Shown: positions 43,728 through 49,354 of the stretch, in pieces
Layout of the letters: each line of letters opens with the position of its first letter
Position numbering within the stretch: position 1 is the stretch's first letter
NCBI GenBank assembly: GCA_014859345.1
Contig: JACUUL010000009.1
Span: 1-49,354, forward strand
Reading direction: 5' to 3'
Length of the DNA: 49,354 nt
Origin: Thermoleophilia bacterium
Lineage (GTDB): Bacteria; Actinomycetota; Thermoleophilia; BMS3ABIN01
Position numbers and translations under genes: made by a program
Notes under the pieces: generated by a model
What the model was told of the DNA's origin: nothing
Seen by the model: only the letters and a program-made list of their open reading frames with translations
Database searches by the model: none

Positions 43728-45052
43728 ATCATAAAACAGCTCCTGTGGAGCTTCGGGAGAAAGTCTCCTTGAACGGGGATGCATGCGCCTCGCTGTCCCG
43801 TGGCCTTATCGGCGAATCGGGCATCATGGAGGTTGTTCCCCTCTCCACGTGCAACCGCACCGAGATCTACGCAGTGGCTTCCCGGCCGGACGCCGGCAAA
43901 AGGGAGATAATGGCGTCTCTGGGCGCTACCGCAGGAGTGGATCTGCGCGAGCTCGAATCCTGCTCTTATTTTCACGAGGGCGAGATCGCGGTGACCCATC
44001 TTTATACCGTGGCCGGCAGTCTCGACTCCCTGGTCGTGGGCGAGGCCCAGATCCTGGGCCAGATCAAGGAGGCCTATCATGCCGCTCACGAGAACCAGAC
44101 CACCAGCGTGCTGTTAAACCGGCTGTTCAGGCACGCGCTGGAGGTAGGCAAAAGGGTGAGGACCGATACGCGCATCGGCGAGAACCCGGTGTCGGTTTCC
44201 TCGGTGGCCGTGGAGATGGTCAGAAAGGTATTCGATGACCTCGAGGGCCGCAGCGTGCTGTTGCTGGGCACAGGTGAGATGACCGAGCTGACGGCCACCC
44301 ATCTTGTCTCAAACGGCGTCACGAAGTTCATCGTCTCCAACCGCACCTATAGCCGGGCCGAGGAGATGGCCGCTAAACTGGAGGGCACCCCGGTCGCCTT
44401 TGAGGATATCGCCGACTACCTGCCCCTGGCCGACATAGTCATCAGCTCCACCGGCGCCCCTCACTATGTCCTCCATAAGGGCACCGTGAAAAAAGCCATG
44501 GAGAAAAGGCATAACCGGCCCATTTTCTTCATCGATATCGCGGTTCCCAGGGATATAGATCCCGGCGTCAACGATGTGTACAACGCTTTCCTTTATGACA
44601 TCGATGACCTCAACGAAGTGGCGCAGGACAACGCGGCCGCCCGGGAGAAGGAAGCGCGAAAGGCAGAGCATATCATCGCCGAAGAGGTCGATGATTTCAT
44701 GCGCTGGCACTCCAGCCTGGATGTGGTTCCCACTATCCTGGCAATGAGGGAAAAGGCGGAAGAGATCAGGGAAAGCGAGCTGGCCAAGGCTCTGGCGAAA
44801 TTTGATAGCGATCTGTCGGAAAACGATAGAAGCAGCATCGAGGCCATGGCCGCGGCCATAGTCAAGAAGATCCTGCACTCGCCCACGGTGGAACTGAAAA
44901 AGGCGGCCAATGAGCGGGGCGGATATCTCTATGTCGAGTCCATGAGGCGGATGTTCAGGCTCAACGGCAGCGCCGGCCGCGCCGGCGATACCGGAGGGAA
45001 CAAGGAAAAACCGGTGCAGGACAGGGGAAAAGATGAGAAACCCGAGCGTTAA
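43703..45052 (+). CDS. hemA: Glutamyl-tRNA reductase
   Basis: First committed enzyme of C5-pathway tetrapyrrole synthesis; it reduces glutamyl-tRNA to glutamate-1-semialdehyde with NADPH. The 449-aa protein opens MHLAVLGINHKTAPVELREK. The catalytic Cys50 is in STCNRTEIYAV, followed by GEAQILGQIKEAY and the NADP-binding LLLGTGEMTELTATHL. The C-terminal dimerisation helices and a Gly/Lys-rich tail are complete. It overlaps the siroheme-synthase gene by 25 bp and hemC by 20 bp, indicating tight coupling. Confidence 0.96.
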   Translation: MHLAVLGINHKTAPVELREKVSLNGDACASLSRGLIGESGIMEVVPLSTCNRTEIYAVASRPDAGKREIMASLGATAGVDLRELESCSYFHEGEIAVTHLYTVAGSLDSLVVGEAQILGQIKEAYHAAHENQTTSVLLNRLFRHALEVGKRVRTDTRIGENPVSVSSVAVEMVRKVFDDLEGRSVLLLGTGEMTELTATHLVSNGVTKFIVSNRTYSRAEEMAAKLEGTPVAFEDIADYLPLADIVISSTGAPHYVLHKGTVKKAMEKRHNRPIFFIDIAVPRDIDPGVNDVYNAFLYDIDDLNEVAQDNAAAREKEARKAEHIIAEEVDDFMRWHSSLDVVPTILAMREKAEEIRESELAKALAKFDSDLSENDRSSIEAMAAAIVKKILHSPTVELKKAANERGGYLYVESMRRMFRLNGSAGRAGDTGGNKEKPVQDRGKDEKPER

Positions 45053-46004
45053 GTCAATCACGCTCGGGACCAGGGGAAGCGAGCTGGCGCTCTTTCAGGC
45101 CAATCAGGTGGCCCGGTCGATACAATCAAAATTTGTCGGCCTCTCTGTAAATATCAAGAAAATTACCACATCGGGGGACCGGATTCTCGACTCGCCGCTG
45201 GCCAGGATCGGGGACAAGGGCCTCTTTGTCAAGGAGATCGAGAACGAGCTGCTGGACGGCGCCATCGACATAGCCGTGCACAGTGGCAAGGATATGCCCA
45301 CTGAGTTGCCCGATGGCCTTGAGTTGGCCGCTTACGGGCCGCGGGAAGATCCCCGGGACGCTTTCATCGGCAAAGCCCGCGGGCTTGACGAAATTCCGGC
45401 GGGCGGCAAGGTTGGCACCAGCAGCCTCAGGCGCCGGTCCCAGCTATTGTCGCTGAGGCCGGATCTTGAAATCGTTGATATACGGGGAAATGTCGACACA
45501 AGGATCCGGAAAATCGAGGAAATGGGCCTGAGCGGAACCATCCTGGCGGCTGCCGGAATCAGGCGGCTCGGGCGGGAAAGCGAGGCCGGCTTTTATTTTT
45601 CAGATTCAGACATGATCCCGGCCGTGGGGCAGGGCGTGATAGTTATCGAGGCCCGCACCGGCGATCGCGCCATCCTGGATTTGCTCGAGCGTGAAAATCA
45701 TCCCGAATCCGCTGCCGCGGTAATGGCAGAGCGTGCGCTGATGAAAGAGCTGGAAGGGGGCTGCCAGGTTCCGATAGGCGGGCACGCCCTGATCACCGGG
45801 GGCAGGCTGACAATGCACGCCTACCTGGGATCTCTGGACGGCAGCCGGTTTGTGCGCGACAGCATCGACGGCTCCTGGGAGAAGGCGGCGGAACTGGGCC
45901 AGGCTCTGGCAAGAAGGATGTACGCCACGGGAGGCAGCGAGATTCTCGCTCAAGTGAGGGGTGAGGAAGAACAGGGCCGGGTAGATCCGGTAAACCACCC
46001 CTGA
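45033..46004 (+). CDS. hemC: Porphobilinogen deaminase, 3' end overwritten by IS sequence
   Basis: Polymerises four porphobilinogens to hydroxymethylbilane. The 323-aa protein opens with SITLGTRGSELALFQANQV, contains AVHSGKDMPT with the catalytic Asp and the dipyrromethane-cofactor Cys at 244 in EGGCQVPIG, so the enzyme is probably functional. The last codons (V-N-H-P-stop) lie in the first 21-bp repeat of an insertion-sequence-derived tandem, so the native stop has been replaced. The gene is slightly longer than the usual ~310 aa. hemB and the aminomutase gene expected nearby are not in the window. It overlaps hemA by 20 bp. Confidence 0.94.
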   Translation: MRNPSVKSITLGTRGSELALFQANQVARSIQSKFVGLSVNIKKITTSGDRILDSPLARIGDKGLFVKEIENELLDGAIDIAVHSGKDMPTELPDGLELAAYGPREDPRDAFIGKARGLDEIPAGGKVGTSSLRRRSQLLSLRPDLEIVDIRGNVDTRIRKIEEMGLSGTILAAAGIRRLGRESEAGFYFSDSDMIPAVGQGVIVIEARTGDRAILDLLERENHPESAAAVMAERALMKELEGGCQVPIGGHALITGGRLTMHAYLGSLDGSRFVRDSIDGSWEKAAELGQALARRMYATGGSEILAQVRGEEEQGRVDPVNHP

Positions 46005-46030
46005 GAATTGGTAAACCACCCCTGAGAATT
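45989..46030. repeat. Two tandem copies of a 21-bp IS-end-like sequence
   Basis: 45989-46009 and 46010-46030 are identical copies of a 21-bp sequence beginning GGTAAACCACCCC and ending GAGAATT. TAAACCACCCC differs at two positions from TGAACCGCCCC, the end of the adjacent IS3 element. They are probably ends left by related insertions. The first copy provides the hemC stop codon. Confidence 0.8.
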
Positions 46031-46094
46031 CTAAAAATAAAAGGTGAACCGCCCCGACTTTTCTGGAGGCTCCATATTTTGAGAGGATGGAGCC

Positions 46095-48554
<2,460 letters not shown>

Positions 48555-48697
48555 TTACGCCTTCGTTATAAGGTTGTTGAAATGGCCATGTTGGCAAAAG
48601 CGACGGCAAAAAACACAAAGGCTCGGAAGTAACCATGGGCCGGCGTTCAGCGCCAGGATTGCGCAGACGGTGAATAAGACAGCAGGTGACCATCAGA

Positions 48698-49126
48698 ATG
48701 GGACACAACATGGTTAGGTGGCTATCGATTTTGGTAACAGGGATGGCCGTGTGCCTAACGGCTATAGCCATTGTTGGCTGTGGGAACCGCGATACCCCGT
48801 CGCAGGTAGTTGAAAAAATGTATCAACTAATAAAAGAAAATAACTGTCAAGAAATAGCCAATTTGGTAAATGATACTTATCCCGAGCTAGCTGATAGATA
48901 TGTCAAAGACTGTCCTCAGATAGCGGATCGACTCGTAAGCTATTCGATAAAAAGGGAAACGATCACAAATAACTTTTATGGGGCAACGATTGACGGCCTT
49001 GTTGCCTGGGTCGAGGTAGAGGTGACAATAAAGGAAAACGGCGAGGAAGAAACAAACTCCGTGAAACTGTTTCTCGTCAAGCGTGGTGATGATTGGAAGC
49101 TATCCGAGGCGGAGAGCCGATCGTAA
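48698..49126 (+). CDS. Small predicted lipoprotein (DUF4878/NTF2-like)
   Basis: A protein of about 142 aa. The signal stretch VRWLSILVTGMAVCLTAIAIVGC ends in a lipobox (IVGC). The mature part starts NRDTPSQVVEKMYQLIKENNCQEIANLV and has a C-terminal strand FLVKRGDDWKLSEAES, which together match small NTF2-like/DUF4878 lipoproteins. The start may be 48686 (GTG), 48698 or 48710; AGG at 48684-48686 is a possible ribosome site. The GC content, about 44%, is far below the backbone, so it is likely acquired. Two Cys (NNCQE, KDCPQ) may form a disulfide. Function unknown. Confidence 0.7.
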   Translation: MGHNMVRWLSILVTGMAVCLTAIAIVGCGNRDTPSQVVEKMYQLIKENNCQEIANLVNDTYPELADRYVKDCPQIADRLVSYSIKRETITNNFYGATIDGLVAWVEVEVTIKENGEEETNSVKLFLVKRGDDWKLSEAESRS

Positions 49127-49354
49127 AAGTCACCAAACTGGCAAACGTTATATAGTTTCTGGTTGAGCAGAAACGCTCGATGTGAGGAATACAAGAACCA
49201 TCGGTACAAGTGATATTTTCCTCGAAAAAAGTTGAACCCCACGTAGATGCCGGTTTCCTGCTCACAGGGAAATGTTCTTCCCAGATTCCGAAAGCTGATC
49301 TAGGGAAGCTCTGAACTACGGTAAATAAAAACAGGGTTGTTCTTCCACTTGGCA
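49127..49354. other. Non-coding end of the window
   Basis: No gene, repeat or RNA structure seen in the last 228 bp; lower GC than the backbone, like the lipoprotein gene before it. Confidence 0.6.

Overview
The window looks like a chromosomal segment of a high-GC, anaerobic, deep-branching Actinobacteriota-type bacterium. Three things point that way. The gene order rsmA-ispE ... glmU-prs-rplY-pth-mfd-(foldases)-mazG-eno is the classic actinobacterial backbone. GTG and TTG starts are common. Heme is made by the siroheme-dependent (Ahb) route typical of anaerobes. The lineage is inferred from gene content only; no rRNA gene or CRISPR array was seen.

Layout. (1) 1-2620 is an accessory block: the 3' end of a secreted fibronectin-III-type protein, a 43-codon gene with a lasso-type RiPP leader motif, a terminator, a Pro/Gly-rich lipoprotein and an HPr-kinase-like protein. 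(2) 2843-18465 is a housekeeping block: uppP, rsmA, ispE, a structured non-coding stretch, a PRC-barrel protein, tRNA-Gln with its own promoter and terminator, glmU, prs, rplY, pth, mfd, two lipoprotein parvulin foldases sharing a nearly identical 320-bp segment, mazG, a palindromic repeat and eno. (3) 18533-26354 is accessory: a zinc-finger membrane protein, a permease relic, a large secreted TIM-barrel protein with four C-terminal repeats, and a minus-strand operon of an HgdC-type activase plus two dehydratase-like proteins. (4) 26697-28589 holds a FmdB-type zinc ribbon, surE and a HAD phosphatase. (5) 28712-46004 is a heme and cytochrome c locus. (6) 46044 to the end is a lower-GC, mobile-element-scarred region: a complete IS3-family element, a serine recombinase broken in at least two ways, a 76-bp IS fragment, a bulb-lectin relic and a small lipoprotein.

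How the heme/cytochrome locus works. HemA and HemC supply early tetrapyrrole steps; the SUMT-HemD fusion makes uroporphyrinogen III and precorrin-2; the CysG-N/Met8-type protein makes siroheme; AhbA/AhbB decarboxylate it; AhbC makes iron-coproporphyrin III; AhbD makes heme b. ResB and CcsA (System II) then attach heme to exported apocytochromes. Between the ahbCD and ahbAB halves lie the likely clients and partners: two multiheme c-type cytochromes, a secreted seven-repeat LVIVD propeller, a membrane-anchored NHL propeller, an anchored TPR protein and a lipoprotein. Only hemB and hemL (or gsaM) are missing from a complete glutamyl-tRNA-to-heme set, and the sequence just after hemC has been overwritten by insertion-sequence ends.

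Best candidates for something undescribed: the RiPP-like precursor with a nearby HprK-like kinase, and the propeller/TPR/multiheme module embedded in the Ahb locus.
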